DNA from: Paraburkholderia tuberum STM678
GTDB taxonomy: Bacteria; Pseudomonadota; Gammaproteobacteria; Burkholderiales; Burkholderiaceae
DNA: 64,000 bases
Assembly (NCBI RefSeq): GCF_902833905.1
Contig: NZ_CADFGP010000004.1
Location: forward strand, 1 to 64,000
Direction: 5' to 3'
The stretch's first letter is position 1, and the number at the start of each line of letters is the position of its first letter. The position numbers and the translations under genes are program-made. The notes under the pieces were generated by a model, which ran no database searches, had not been told where the DNA came from, and saw only the letters and a list, made by a program, of their open reading frames with translations. Positions 1-8,397 of the stretch are shown piece by piece.

Positions 1-109
1 CTTCCCCTTGCCGGGTGTGCAGAGGACTTTCACCCCCAAGTCATCCGGCTCGCCACCACAGCGGGTCGGACAGCGCCAGTCACGGCGCTACGCGCCATGC
101 CTGGCGCAC
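1..109 (-). mobile_element. 5' end of a probable group II intron, continuing off the left edge
   Basis: Read on the minus strand, the sequence begins GTGCGCCAGGCATGGCG at position 109 and runs to GGTGAAAGTCCTCT and CAAGGGGAAG at the window edge. GUGCG is the conserved 5' boundary of group II introns, and the GUGAAAGUCC stretch is typical of bacterial intron domain I. The boundary falls one base after the T-run of a Rho-independent terminator on the same strand. That is the known insertion preference of class C group II introns. Only about 109 nt are visible, so the reverse transcriptase and domains V-VI are outside the window and the class is an inference. Recognition rests on recalled family features, not on a search. 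Confidence 0.6.
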
Positions 110-110
110 C

Positions 111-140
111 AAAAAAAAGCCCGCTCAAGTGGAGCGGGCT
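111..140 (-). terminator. Rho-independent terminator of the small RNA
   Basis: Minus strand: AGCCCGCTC (140-132 read on the minus), a 5-nt loop, then GAGCGGGCT (126-118), followed by eight T. The putative group II intron begins immediately beyond the T-run. Confidence 0.7.
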
Positions 141-173
141 GAATCCATATCAGGAGGAGACATGGAGGAGACA
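111..173 (-). ncRNA. Putative ~62-nt small RNA with two anti-Shine-Dalgarno motifs
   Basis: A sigma70-type promoter (TTGCGT, 17 bp, TATATT) reads leftward. It predicts a start near 173 and a transcript ending in a 9-bp GC-rich hairpin plus eight U. The unstructured 5' half carries GUCUCCUCC twice (about 153-172), perfectly complementary to strong ribosome-binding sites such as GGAGGAGAC. No open reading frame with a ribosome-binding site fits. The layout (short promoter-driven RNA, exposed CU-rich repeats, intrinsic terminator) is that of a trans-acting sRNA that blocks translation. Other Burkholderia sRNAs with CUCCUCC motifs are known. Assigning this RNA to a named family would need a search. 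Confidence 0.55.
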
Positions 174-179
174 AGCACT

Positions 180-208
180 AATATACACATCGGCTTGGTG
201 CGACGCAA
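180..208 (-). promoter_or_regulatory. Promoter of the anti-SD small RNA
   Basis: On the minus strand the -35 TTGCGT occupies 208-203 and the -10 TATATT occupies 185-180, with a 17-bp spacer. The predicted start is around 173, just ahead of the first GUCUCCUCC. Confidence 0.5.
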
Positions 209-398
209 TAACTTTTTAAGGGAAAACCCGATATCGTGCGAAATTGCCGCACTTTGAGGCAAAACGTCCGGCCGCAGGGCATTCCAAGGCGCTTCGGATT
301 GCAATTTGCCGGTTTGACCCCACTACGGGTACGGACAAGCGCGTCCGAATGACAGAGCAAGATCCGGCGCGTACTGTGTAGCGTTCGGGCCTAGATTG
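209..398. other. Gene-free leader between the small RNA and ada
   Basis: This stretch lies between the sRNA promoter and ada. I see no convincing ORF and no match to the E. coli Ada box. The ada promoter presumably lies here but could not be pinned down. Confidence 0.4.
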
Positions 399-1631
399 AT
401 GAGCATCGACACTGCCTGCCCATCCGGGCCCCATGACATCATGAACGCCACCACTCGCCATCCCGACCCCATGCGCGCCGCCGCCGACGTCGACACCACC
501 CAGTGGCGCACCGACGACGAACGCTGGGACGCCGTCACCCACCGCGACCGCGATGCCGACGGCGCATTCTTCTACGCGGTCAGGACGACCGGCGTGTTCT
601 GCCGGCCGTCGTGCGCGTCGCGCCAGCCGCGCCGCGAAAACGTCGCTTTCTTCACCGATGCCGCCGCCGCGCGCGCCGCGGGCTTTCGCGATTGCAAGCG
701 CTGCCAGCCCGGCGGTCTGCCGCGCGAGCTCGACATCGTCGCCAGGGCGTGCGCCGCGCTCGACGCCGATCCGCAGCAGCGCCTCACGCTCGCGCAACTG
801 AGCGATGCCGTGCACGTGAGCCCGTTCCATTTGCAGCGCCTGTTCAAGCGCGTGGTCGGCGTCTCGCCGCGTCAGTACCAGGCCGCGCAACGCGGCGCCG
901 CGTTGCGCGATGCGCTGCAGGGCGGCGCCGACGTCACGCGCGCGACGCTCGACGCCGGTTTCGGCTCGCCGTCGCGAATGTACGACAGCGCGCCGGCCGA
1001 GCTCGGCATGGCGCCGTCCGCGTATCGCCGCAAGGGCGCGGGCCTGACGGTGCACTATGCGAGCGCGCCGACCTCGCTCGGCTTCGTGCTGGTCGCCGCG
1101 ACTGACAAGGGCATCTGCAAGATCGGTTTCGGCGACGACACCGCGCTGCTGATCGACGAATTGCGCGGCGAGTTCGCGAATGCCGAGCTGCGCGAAGACG
1201 CCGGCCGGCTCGCGCCGTTCATCGCGCAGATCGACGCGTATCTGCGCGGCACGCGCCAGGACTTCGAGTTGCCGCTCGATATCGCGTCGACCGCATTCAA
1301 GCAGCGCGTGTGGGATGCGCTGCGGCGAATCCCGTACGGCGAGACACGCAGCTATTCGCAGATCGCCGAGGCGGTCGGCTCGCCGCGGGCTGTGCGCGCC
1401 GTCGCGAGCGCATGCGCGACCAACCCGGTCGCGCTCGCGATTCCTTGCCATCGCGTCGTGCAGAAGGGCGGGGCGCTCGCCGGCTATCGCTGGGGGCTGC
1501 CGCGCAAGGCCGCGTTGCTCGACAATGAGGCGCAGCACGCAGGCGGCGTTTCAGCCAGCGACGCGCCCCGCCGCGACGCAAGCCGCACAGATGCCGACTC
1601 CCACAACTCCCAACTGGATCACGCCGCTTGA
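399..1631 (+). CDS. ada: Bifunctional Ada: AraC-type regulator and O6-methylguanine-DNA methyltransferase
   Basis: Adaptive-response protein of 410 aa. The N-terminal Ada zinc domain shows FCRPSC (Cys68, Cys72) and CKRC (Cys99, Cys102). Cys68 is the expected methylphosphotriester acceptor. An AraC-type helix-turn-helix region follows (SPFHLQRLFKRVVGVSP). The C-terminal methyltransferase domain carries the suicide motif PCHRV with Cys350. The start is ATG 399; ATG 441 is also possible, and neither has a clear ribosome-binding site. The stop overlaps the start of alkA (TTGA), so the two repair genes are probably translationally coupled. In the known system, methylated Ada activates its own gene and alkA. 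Confidence 0.93.
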   Translation: MSIDTACPSGPHDIMNATTRHPDPMRAAADVDTTQWRTDDERWDAVTHRDRDADGAFFYAVRTTGVFCRPSCASRQPRRENVAFFTDAAAARAAGFRDCKRCQPGGLPRELDIVARACAALDADPQQRLTLAQLSDAVHVSPFHLQRLFKRVVGVSPRQYQAAQRGAALRDALQGGADVTRATLDAGFGSPSRMYDSAPAELGMAPSAYRRKGAGLTVHYASAPTSLGFVLVAATDKGICKIGFGDDTALLIDELRGEFANAELREDAGRLAPFIAQIDAYLRGTRQDFELPLDIASTAFKQRVWDALRRIPYGETRSYSQIAEAVGSPRAVRAVASACATNPVALAIPCHRVVQKGGALAGYRWGLPRKAALLDNEAQHAGGVSASDAPRRDASRTDADSHNSQLDHAA

Positions 1632-2548
1632 GCACGCTTCACGAGGTTGCAACTCTCGAATTGCCGTTCAAGGCACCGTTCGACTGGCCGCGGCTGCTGC
1701 GCTTTTTCAGCGGCCGCGCGACGCCTGGCGTCGAAGCCGTCGAGGACGGCGCGTATCGTCGCGCGATCGACTGGAACGGCGACAGCGGCACACTCGGCGT
1801 GCGGCTGCATCCGCGCAAGCGCTGCATCGTCGCGAGCATCGAAGGGCCGGCGAGCCGCCACGCCGACGCACTCGCCGCGCCAATCGCAAGAATGTTCGAT
1901 CTGTGCGCCGATCCAAGGAAGATCGCCGCCGGACTCGCGGCGGACCCGTGGCTCGCGCCGCTCGTCGCCGCGGTGCCCGGCCTGCGCGTGCCGGGCGCGT
2001 GGTCCGGCTTCGAACTGGTGGTGCGCGCGATCGTCGGTCAGCAGGTCAGCGTGAAGGCCGCGACGACCATCATCGGACGGCTCGTGCAGCGAGCGGGCGA
2101 ACGCATCGACGGGCATCCGCACGAAAACACCGCGTGGCGTTTTCCGACGCCGGCCGCGCTCGCCGAAGTCGATCTCGCGCAGATCGGCATGCCGGGCAAA
2201 CGCGTCGCCGCGTTGCAGGGCTTCGCGCGTGCGGTCGCGAGCGGCGACGTGCCGCTCGACAGCAGCGACACCGTCGATGCCGCGAGCCTGCGTGCCGCAT
2301 TGCTCGCGCTCGCGGGCATCGGCCCATGGACCGTCGAATACGTCGCGATGCGTGCATGGCGCGATCCCGATGCATGGCCCGAGGCGGATCTCGTGCTGAT
2401 GCAATCGATCTGCGCGCGCGATCCTTCGCTCGTACGGCCCGCGCAGCAGCGCAGCCGCACCGACGCGTGGCGGCCGTATCGCGCGTATGCCGCGATGCAT
2501 CTGTGGAACGAGGTGGCGGATCGGGCGGGCGCTGCGCGCGGGGGATGA
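1628..2548 (+). CDS. alkA: DNA-3-methyladenine glycosylase II (AlkA)
   Basis: Base-excision glycosylase of 306 aa that removes alkylated purines. The helix-hairpin-helix core reads LAGIGPWTVEYVAMRAW, and the catalytic aspartate is Asp254 in PEADLVL, matching E. coli AlkA. The N-terminal part matches the AlkA_N region. The start is a TTG whose last two bases are shared with the ada stop codon; no in-frame ATG exists before conserved sequence. The overlap makes ada-alkA a two-gene operon for alkylation damage. Confidence 0.92.
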   Translation: MSTLHEVATLELPFKAPFDWPRLLRFFSGRATPGVEAVEDGAYRRAIDWNGDSGTLGVRLHPRKRCIVASIEGPASRHADALAAPIARMFDLCADPRKIAAGLAADPWLAPLVAAVPGLRVPGAWSGFELVVRAIVGQQVSVKAATTIIGRLVQRAGERIDGHPHENTAWRFPTPAALAEVDLAQIGMPGKRVAALQGFARAVASGDVPLDSSDTVDAASLRAALLALAGIGPWTVEYVAMRAWRDPDAWPEADLVLMQSICARDPSLVRPAQQRSRTDAWRPYRAYAAMHLWNEVADRAGAARGG

Positions 2549-2568
2549 GCTGAGCGTCGTCGCGACGT

Positions 2569-2592
2569 GCCGATGCCGATGCCGATGCCGAT
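2569..2592. repeat. Four tandem copies of GCCGAT
   Basis: Four perfect 6-bp units lie just after the alkA stop codon, in non-coding sequence. This is a simple repeat that could vary in copy number between strains. Confidence 0.8.
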
Positions 2593-2773
2593 GGCGTAGC
2601 TCAGCGCGACCTCGACGTGCCCGCTGAAACTCCGCCGAAGCGGCCGCAAGCAGCGGTTCTGGCGAGATGTTAAAGTGCCCGCTACTGAAAATTCCGCCGA
2701 ACGTTGTCAGCCGCTATACCGTCTGTGAATCGTCTGGCGATACACGGCGACCGGCAACGCCCGACTTGCATCA

Positions 2774-4390
2774 ATGCCAAACACCACACCTTCCTGCACG
2801 ACCGACGCGCTTTCGCACCGCCTGTCAGTGCTCGACTCGAGCCCGCAGCGCGATGTGCTGATACGCGGCCTGCGCGGCATCGAAAGGGAAAGCCTGCGCG
2901 TGACGCGCAACGGCCAGCTCGCGATGACGCCGCATCCGCGCGCGCTCGGCTCGGCGCTCACGCACCCGTCGCTGACGACCGACTACTCCGAGGCGCTGCT
3001 CGAGCTGATCACGCCGGCTGAGCAGGACGCCGCCGAAACCCTCGCGCAACTCGACGTGCTGCATCGTTTCGTCTACGCGGAGCTCGGCGACGAGATCCTG
3101 TGGAACAACTCGATGCCGGGACTGTTGCCCGCCACCGACGATGGCATTCCGATCGCGCACTACGGCACCTCGAACATCGGCAAGCTGAAGTACGTGTACC
3201 GCGTCGGCCTCGCGCTGCGCTATGGCCGCACGATGCAGTGCATCGCGGGCATCCACTACAACTATTCGCTGAGCGAAGACCTGTGGCGCCTGCTGCACGC
3301 CGATCAGCAATCCACCGCGAACGCCGTCGACTTCCAGTCCGACCGCTACCTCGCGCTGATCCGCAATTTCCGCCGCACGAACTGGCTGCCGATGTATCTG
3401 TTCGGCGCGTCGCCGGCGCTCGATCGGCGCTTTCTCCGCGATCGCAAACACACGCTCGATACGTTCGACGCCGACACCCTGTACCGCCCGTACGCGACCA
3501 GCCTGCGCATGAGCGATCTCGGCTATTCGAACACGGCCGCGCAAGCCGCGCTGCACGCCGACTACGACACGCTGCTTGGCTATCTCGACGCGCTCGCGAA
3601 AGCCGTGAGCCGGCCGTATCCCGCCTACGAGCAGATCGGCACGCAACGCGACGGCGAGTGGGTGCAGATCAACACCAACGTACTGCAGATCGAAAACGAG
3701 TTCTATTCGACGATTCGTCCGAAGCGCGTCACGTATCCGGGTGAGCGGCCGTTGCATGCGCTCGCCGCGCGCGGCGTGCAATACGTCGAAGTGCGTTGCA
3801 TGGACATCGATCCGTTCGAGCCGGCCGGCATTTCGCTCGAAACATCGCGCTTTCTCGACGCGTACCTGCTCGTGTGCGCGCTCGACGACAGCGCGCCCCT
3901 GCCTCCGCCCGCGTACACCGAAGCGAACCAGAACTTCGGCCGCGTGACGATGGAAGGCCGCAAGCCAGGCCTCGAACTGGTTCGCGACGGCCAGCCGGTC
4001 GCGATGATCGACTGGGCCGACGAACTGCTCGTGAAAATCGACGCCGCGGCGGCCGTGCTCGACAGCCTGAAGGGCGGCGACGAACACGCGCGCGCGGTCG
4101 CCGCGCAACGCGCGAAGCTCGCGGACGTGTCGCTGACGCCATCGGCGCGCGTGCTGCAAACGATGCGCGACCAGCAGCAAAGCTTCCTCGCGTTCGGCCT
4201 CGCACAAAGTGAAGCGCACGCCGCGTACTTCCGTGCGCGTCCGCTCGATGCCGCGCAGTCCAAGGCGTTTGCCGAGCTCGCGGTGCGATCGCTCGACGAA
4301 CAGGCGAAGCTCGAACGCGACGAGGTTGGTTCGTTCGATGCGTTCGTCGCTGCGTATCGGGCCTATACGCTCAATCGCTTCAGCGTCTGA
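2774..4390 (+). CDS. gshA: Glutamate-cysteine ligase (GshA, E. coli type)
   Basis: First enzyme of glutathione synthesis: ATP-dependent joining of glutamate and cysteine. At 538 aa it has the size of the proteobacterial GshA family. Recognisable family segments include GIERESLRV near the N terminus, the region around TNVLQIENEFYSTIRPKR, and YVEVRCMDIDPF. It stands alone between alkA and a lipoprotein gene; gshB is not in the window. The ATG start is the first in frame with conserved sequence. A second, GCS2-family ligase lies at 29505. Confidence 0.93.
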   Translation: MPNTTPSCTTDALSHRLSVLDSSPQRDVLIRGLRGIERESLRVTRNGQLAMTPHPRALGSALTHPSLTTDYSEALLELITPAEQDAAETLAQLDVLHRFVYAELGDEILWNNSMPGLLPATDDGIPIAHYGTSNIGKLKYVYRVGLALRYGRTMQCIAGIHYNYSLSEDLWRLLHADQQSTANAVDFQSDRYLALIRNFRRTNWLPMYLFGASPALDRRFLRDRKHTLDTFDADTLYRPYATSLRMSDLGYSNTAAQAALHADYDTLLGYLDALAKAVSRPYPAYEQIGTQRDGEWVQINTNVLQIENEFYSTIRPKRVTYPGERPLHALAARGVQYVEVRCMDIDPFEPAGISLETSRFLDAYLLVCALDDSAPLPPPAYTEANQNFGRVTMEGRKPGLELVRDGQPVAMIDWADELLVKIDAAAAVLDSLKGGDEHARAVAAQRAKLADVSLTPSARVLQTMRDQQQSFLAFGLAQSEAHAAYFRARPLDAAQSKAFAELAVRSLDEQAKLERDEVGSFDAFVAAYRAYTLNRFSV

Positions 4391-4422
4391 GCGTTCGGAC
4401 CACAGCATCCCGGAAGTGCTTC

Positions 4423-4446
4423 AAGCGGCCCACGTGGCCGCTTTTT
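4423..4446 (+). terminator. Rho-independent terminator of gshA
   Basis: AAGCGGCC (4423-4430), loop CACGT, GGCCGCTT (4436-4443), running into a T-run. It lies 33 bases after the gshA stop. Confidence 0.8.
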
Positions 4447-4613
4447 CTTTGCCCCGAGTAACGCGCAGGTAACCTCTACGGATTGCGCTCTTCAGGCGTC
4501 CGCGGAATCGGCAAATACTCCGCGCGACGTCGCGATTCTCCGATCTGGGTGAAACACCGCTTCGATGGGGTAGTCCAAAATCTTATGACATGCTCCACAG
4601 GGGAGGTATCGAC

Positions 4614-5129
4614 GTGAAGAACAAAGCTCTGTTGGCCGCGCTGTGTCTCTTGGCGACGACGGCATGCTCGACCCAGGGTCAGGTCGATCCCGATGTCATG
4701 CAAATCGCGACCAGGCCGTTGACGTGTTCGAACAAGGCCGAATGCGACCTCTGGTGGCAACGGGCGCAAACGTGGGTCGCGAGTCATTCGAAATACAAGA
4801 TCGAGACCGCTAACGACTCACTGATCCAGACCGCCGGCCCGGACGGCGGCAAGCGCGCGCTCGCGTTTGAGATCACGCGCGCCGCGGGTCCCGATGGCAC
4901 TACCACGATCGGCTTTTCGGCGCATTGCGACAGCTCGCTCGGCTGCAAGCCGAATCCGTGGGAAGCCGGTGCGGATTTCAAGCAGTATGTGAGAGGCACC
5001 ACGGGCACAGCCGCCAGCGCGCCGCAAGGCAGCGCGACGCCATCGCAGAACGCGCCCGATGCGACGCATCCGGAGACGATGCCCCGTAACACGACCAGGC
5101 TGCCGAATGGCGAGGTGATGTCGCAATAG
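4614..5129 (+). CDS. Putative secreted lipoprotein of unknown function
   Basis: A 171-aa protein starting at GTG 4614 with GGGAGG upstream; an ATG at 4590 is in frame but would place the ribosome-binding site inside the gene. The N terminus has a lipoprotein signal: charged KNK, a hydrophobic stretch, and the lipobox LATTAC with Cys18. Further cysteine pairs (CSNKAEC and CDSSLGC) may form disulfides in the periplasm. The C-terminal 40 residues are Ser/Thr/Ala/Pro-rich and look unstructured. I do not recognise a function. Confidence 0.75.
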   Translation: MKNKALLAALCLLATTACSTQGQVDPDVMQIATRPLTCSNKAECDLWWQRAQTWVASHSKYKIETANDSLIQTAGPDGGKRALAFEITRAAGPDGTTTIGFSAHCDSSLGCKPNPWEAGADFKQYVRGTTGTAASAPQGSATPSQNAPDATHPETMPRNTTRLPNGEVMSQ

Positions 5130-5180
5130 ATCGAGCGGTGGCCGCAGCGGCGATGCGTTCGCCGCCGCCGCGCGTTTGCT

Positions 5181-6743
5181 TCAGTGTGCTAATGAAGGCC
5201 CGGTGCCTTTGCGCGGCTTCGTGATCCACACGAGCACCGCCAGCACGATAAACGCCGCGCCCGAGATGCGGAAGAAGTCGTTGGTGGCCATCATGTACGC
5301 CTGACTCGTCACCACCTGGTTCAGCTGCGCGGTCAGGCTGTCGCCGGCGAGCCCGGCGCCCGCCAGCGCATTCGTATAGGCGTTGGTGTTCGCCGAATAC
5401 GTGCTGACCGTATCTGCAAGCATCGCGTGGTGATAGATCGTGTCGTTTTCCCAGAACGTCGTGCTGATCGCGGTGCCGATCGCGCCCGACAACGTGCGGA
5501 AAAAGTTCGACAAACCCGACGCGCTTGCAAGACGCTCGTCGGACACGCTCGACAGCGTGATCGTCGTCATCGGCACGAAGAAGCAGGCGACGCCGATCCC
5601 CTGCACGAGCCGCGGCAGGATCACGTGGCCGAACGGCACGTCGAGCGTGAACGTCGAGTTCCAGAACGATACGATCGCGAACACGATGAACGCGAAGCTC
5701 GCGACCATGCGCAGATTGAGCCGATGCATGTTCTTGCCGATCATCGGCGACAGAAACAGCGCGAGCAATCCGACCGGTGCCGTGGCGAGACCCGCGAGGC
5801 CGGCCGTATAGCCCATCACCGTTTGCAGCCATAGCGGGAAGATCACCACCGAGCCGAAGAACGCCATGAAGCCGAACGAGACGATCACGACGCCGAGCGC
5901 GAAGTTGCGATCCTTGAACAGCGACAGGTCGACGATCGGCTCCTTCTCGGTCAACTCCCACACGAGCAGGAACGCGATCGACACGAGCGCGATCACGGCG
6001 AGCGCCACGATGAACGTCGAGTTGAACCAGTCGCGGTCCTTGCCGAGGTCGAGCATCATCTGCAGACACGACACGCCGGTCACGAGCAGCACGAGGCCCA
6101 CCGCGTCGATGCGCTGGCGCGTCGTCTGCGTCTCGCGGCCACGCAGCAGCAGATACGCGCAGAACGCCGAGAACAGGCCGATCGGCACGTTGATGTAGAA
6201 GATCCACGGCCACGTGAAGTTATCGGTGATGTAGCCGCCCATCACCGGGCCGAAGATCGGCGCGCAGATCACGGTCATCGCCCATAAGCCGAGCGCGAGT
6301 CCACGTTTGGCGGGCGGGTAGGAGCGCATCAGGATCGTCTGCGACAGCGGCACCATCGGCCCGGACACGAGCCCTTGCACGAGCCGGAATGCGATCAGCG
6401 ATTCGAAGTTGTGCGCGAAACCGCAGGCCGCCGACGCGATCGTGAACAGCAGCACGGACAGCGTGAAGAGTCGTACCTCACCGACGCGTCGCGCGAGCCA
6501 GCCGGTCAGCGGCACGGCGATCGCCGAGGCGACCGAGTACGACGAGATCACCCAGGTGCCCTGGCTTGCGGCGACGCCGAGGCTGCCGGAAATGGTCGGC
6601 ACCGCGACGTTCGCGATCGAGGTGTCGAGCACCTCCATGAAGGTGCCGAGCGCAAGGCCGACGGTCAGCAGCGCGAGCGTGCCGCCCTGGAGCGGGGCGA
6701 GTTCTGCTGCGGGCAGCGTGGCGTTGGAAGCCGTGGCATCCAT
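5181..6743 (-). CDS. EmrB/QacA-type (DHA2) multidrug efflux MFS permease
   Basis: A 520-aa inner-membrane drug/proton antiporter with about 14 predicted membrane segments. Family motifs visible are LDTSIANVAVPTI near residue 40 (TM1, DHA2 type) and the antiporter motif around APIFGPVMGGYI. GAGGAGAAC lies just ahead of the ATG. It lies downstream of a MarR regulator on the same strand, and a NodT outer-membrane factor is encoded nearby on the other strand. No EmrA-like adaptor is encoded in between, so any tripartite pump would need one from elsewhere. Confidence 0.9.
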   Translation of the reverse strand: MDATASNATLPAAELAPLQGGTLALLTVGLALGTFMEVLDTSIANVAVPTISGSLGVAASQGTWVISSYSVASAIAVPLTGWLARRVGEVRLFTLSVLLFTIASAACGFAHNFESLIAFRLVQGLVSGPMVPLSQTILMRSYPPAKRGLALGLWAMTVICAPIFGPVMGGYITDNFTWPWIFYINVPIGLFSAFCAYLLLRGRETQTTRQRIDAVGLVLLVTGVSCLQMMLDLGKDRDWFNSTFIVALAVIALVSIAFLLVWELTEKEPIVDLSLFKDRNFALGVVIVSFGFMAFFGSVVIFPLWLQTVMGYTAGLAGLATAPVGLLALFLSPMIGKNMHRLNLRMVASFAFIVFAIVSFWNSTFTLDVPFGHVILPRLVQGIGVACFFVPMTTITLSSVSDERLASASGLSNFFRTLSGAIGTAISTTFWENDTIYHHAMLADTVSTYSANTNAYTNALAGAGLAGDSLTAQLNQVVTSQAYMMATNDFFRISGAAFIVLAVLVWITKPRKGTGPSLAH

Positions 6744-6954
6744 AGGTTTGTTCTCCTCAGGCGGCGAAAGCTTGTCGCGGCAGCCTTATCGGGTGTTTCA
6801 GATACGATGCTTGCATGCCGCATCACCCTCTGCCCAGACAGATATCTGATGACAATGACGCCTTGGAAACGCGCCTCGTGATTGTCCTGCTAGTACTTCG
6901 TGATGACGCGCCGCCGCCGTCCGACGACGACCGTTGTTTGACGCATGCTTCGGC

Positions 6955-7461
6955 TCATCCCGGCGGCTCGTCCGGCGGTGGCGCCGGTCCGCAACCCACG
7001 TCGGCGTCTGCCTCGGGACCGTTTGCGATGAAACGGGCGAGCAGGTGAATCAGCGTCGCGTGCTCCTCGGCGGTAAAGCCGCGCAACTGGTCGTTCAGCA
7101 CAGTTGCGCCGAGGTTCGGCAACTGGCGCGCGGCCTCGTGGCCCTGCTGCGTCAGCTCAAGTTTCACCATGCGTCGGTCGTCGCTGCTGCGGGTGCGCAC
7201 GACGAAGCCCTTCTTTTCCAGCCGGTCGAGCAGACGCGTCATCGAGCCGCTGTCGTACGACATCGCGCGCGACAGCTCGAATGGCGTGCTCGCGCGCCGC
7301 GACGACAGCATCAGAATCACGCCGATCTGCTGCGCGGTGAGCCCGAGCGGCTTGACCGCACGGTCCGTGCGCTCGACCAGCACGTTGCGCGCTTTCGTCA
7401 GGTAGTAGCCGAGACTGCTCGTGAGCTCGACCTCGTCCGCTTTGTAGGGGCCATCAGTCAT
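6955..7461 (-). CDS. MarR-family transcriptional regulator
   Basis: A 168-aa winged-helix repressor. The MarR core runs from LTAQQIGVILMLSS through YDSGSMTRLLDRLEKKGFVVRTRSSDDRRMVKLELT (recognition helix and wing). ATG 7461 is preferred over the upstream in-frame extension to 7707, which is non-conserved and crosses the promoter. It precedes the DHA2 exporter gene by 211 bases on the same strand. The likely role, inferred from context, is ligand-responsive repression of itself and the exporter. The Pro/Gly-rich last 15 residues look disordered. Confidence 0.88.
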   Translation of the reverse strand: MTDGPYKADEVELTSSLGYYLTKARNVLVERTDRAVKPLGLTAQQIGVILMLSSRRASTPFELSRAMSYDSGSMTRLLDRLEKKGFVVRTRSSDDRRMVKLELTQQGHEAARQLPNLGATVLNDQLRGFTAEEHATLIHLLARFIANGPEADADVGCGPAPPPDEPPG

Positions 7462-7582
7462 GGGGTATCCGCAACATCCAGGCAAGACGAAGTTTAGCTG
7501 CCTAAGCAGACAAGTCAAATCGCATTTTGCGGTGCGCAACGAGGCCAACCGAAATACAACAGTCGAATCAATTGCGCCGAAC

Positions 7583-7627
7583 AGTATCTTGAAATTTGAT
7601 TGCATAGTCAATATTATGACAAGCAAT
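7583..7627 (-). promoter_or_regulatory. marR promoter with overlapping inverted repeat
   Basis: On the minus strand, TTGACT (7611-7606) and GATACT (7588-7583) are separated by 17 bp. The -35 sits inside a partly symmetric element bounded by ATTGC (7599-7603) and GCAAT (7623-7627) with an AT-rich centre. A second small dyad, TTAGCTGCCTAA, lies at 7494-7505 in the leader. Either could be a MarR operator; this is inference. Confidence 0.4.
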
Positions 7628-7719
7628 GAGTTTCGCGCGTCCTGCGCCATTCGAGACCATGTTCTGACCGATCGACCGCACGCCGCCCGCCTCGCGACGC
7701 GCGCCAAAGGATTTCCCCG

Positions 7720-8118
7720 ATGCTGTACCTCAAAAACACGCTTGGCGGCCTCAGCCGCTCACTCACCGATTCCGCACTCCATACCTTCCAGGGCCGACAC
7801 CGCTGGTGGAAGCTCGCGCTGTTTGCGGGACTGTTCGTGCTGCCGGGTGGGTCGGTGGGTGTCGCGTTGCTCGCGTGGGCCGAGCATCGAAGGGGCACGA
7901 AGCGGGCGAGCAAAGGCAGCGTTGTGGGCGCGGAATCCAGCGAGATCGTGCTGCCGAAGGAAAGCTTCGTGATAAAGGCGGGAAACGTCGTCCCCGCGAC
8001 GGCCAACAGCGGTAACGCTTGCCTCGCGCCTGGCGGTGCGTCGTGCCGGGCCTCCGCTGGCAAGCTCGCGTGTCAGCGTCAACGCCAGCAGACCCAATCC
8101 ACGGAATCGCGGCTCTGA
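7720..8118 (+). CDS. Small putative membrane protein of unknown function
   Basis: A 132-aa reading frame with a basic, amphipathic N terminus and one or two hydrophobic segments (about residues 29-53, WWKLALFAGLFVLPGG followed by SVGVALLAW) ending in AEHRR. The first 55 codons show the G/C third-position pattern of real genes here. The last 60 residues are less convincing and may be a non-conserved tail. No family recognised. Confidence 0.45.
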   Translation: MLYLKNTLGGLSRSLTDSALHTFQGRHRWWKLALFAGLFVLPGGSVGVALLAWAEHRRGTKRASKGSVVGAESSEIVLPKESFVIKAGNVVPATANSGNACLAPGGASCRASAGKLACQRQRQQTQSTESRL

Positions 8119-8397
8119 AGGTGCACCGATTCGCAGCGCGCTTTTCGGCACACAGTTTCGCTTCGTCTAGCCATCTGAACCACCGCGAACCCGCAGCCCC
8201 TCGCGCCGCCGGTAACAACGCGTAACCAGCGCGTCACCGCAAGTAACACACCTGCGCACCGCCTCGCATTAACCTTTCGGCTTCCAGTTTCCCGCGCTCG
8301 CGCGGGCTCATACGCTAACATTCCGGCAGACCACGATCTCGCCCGGCCGGTGGCGCCATTCCCGGCCGTATTGCGGCGTCCAGAAGGAATTCATTGC

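Noticed and set aside
216..1538. Long minus-strand open frame opposite ada, and similar long antisense frames opposite gshA (2825-4408), the DHA2 exporter and the LIV genes
   Set aside because: These are stop-poor shadows caused by high GC content; their translations are Arg/Ala/His-rich and show no family motifs.
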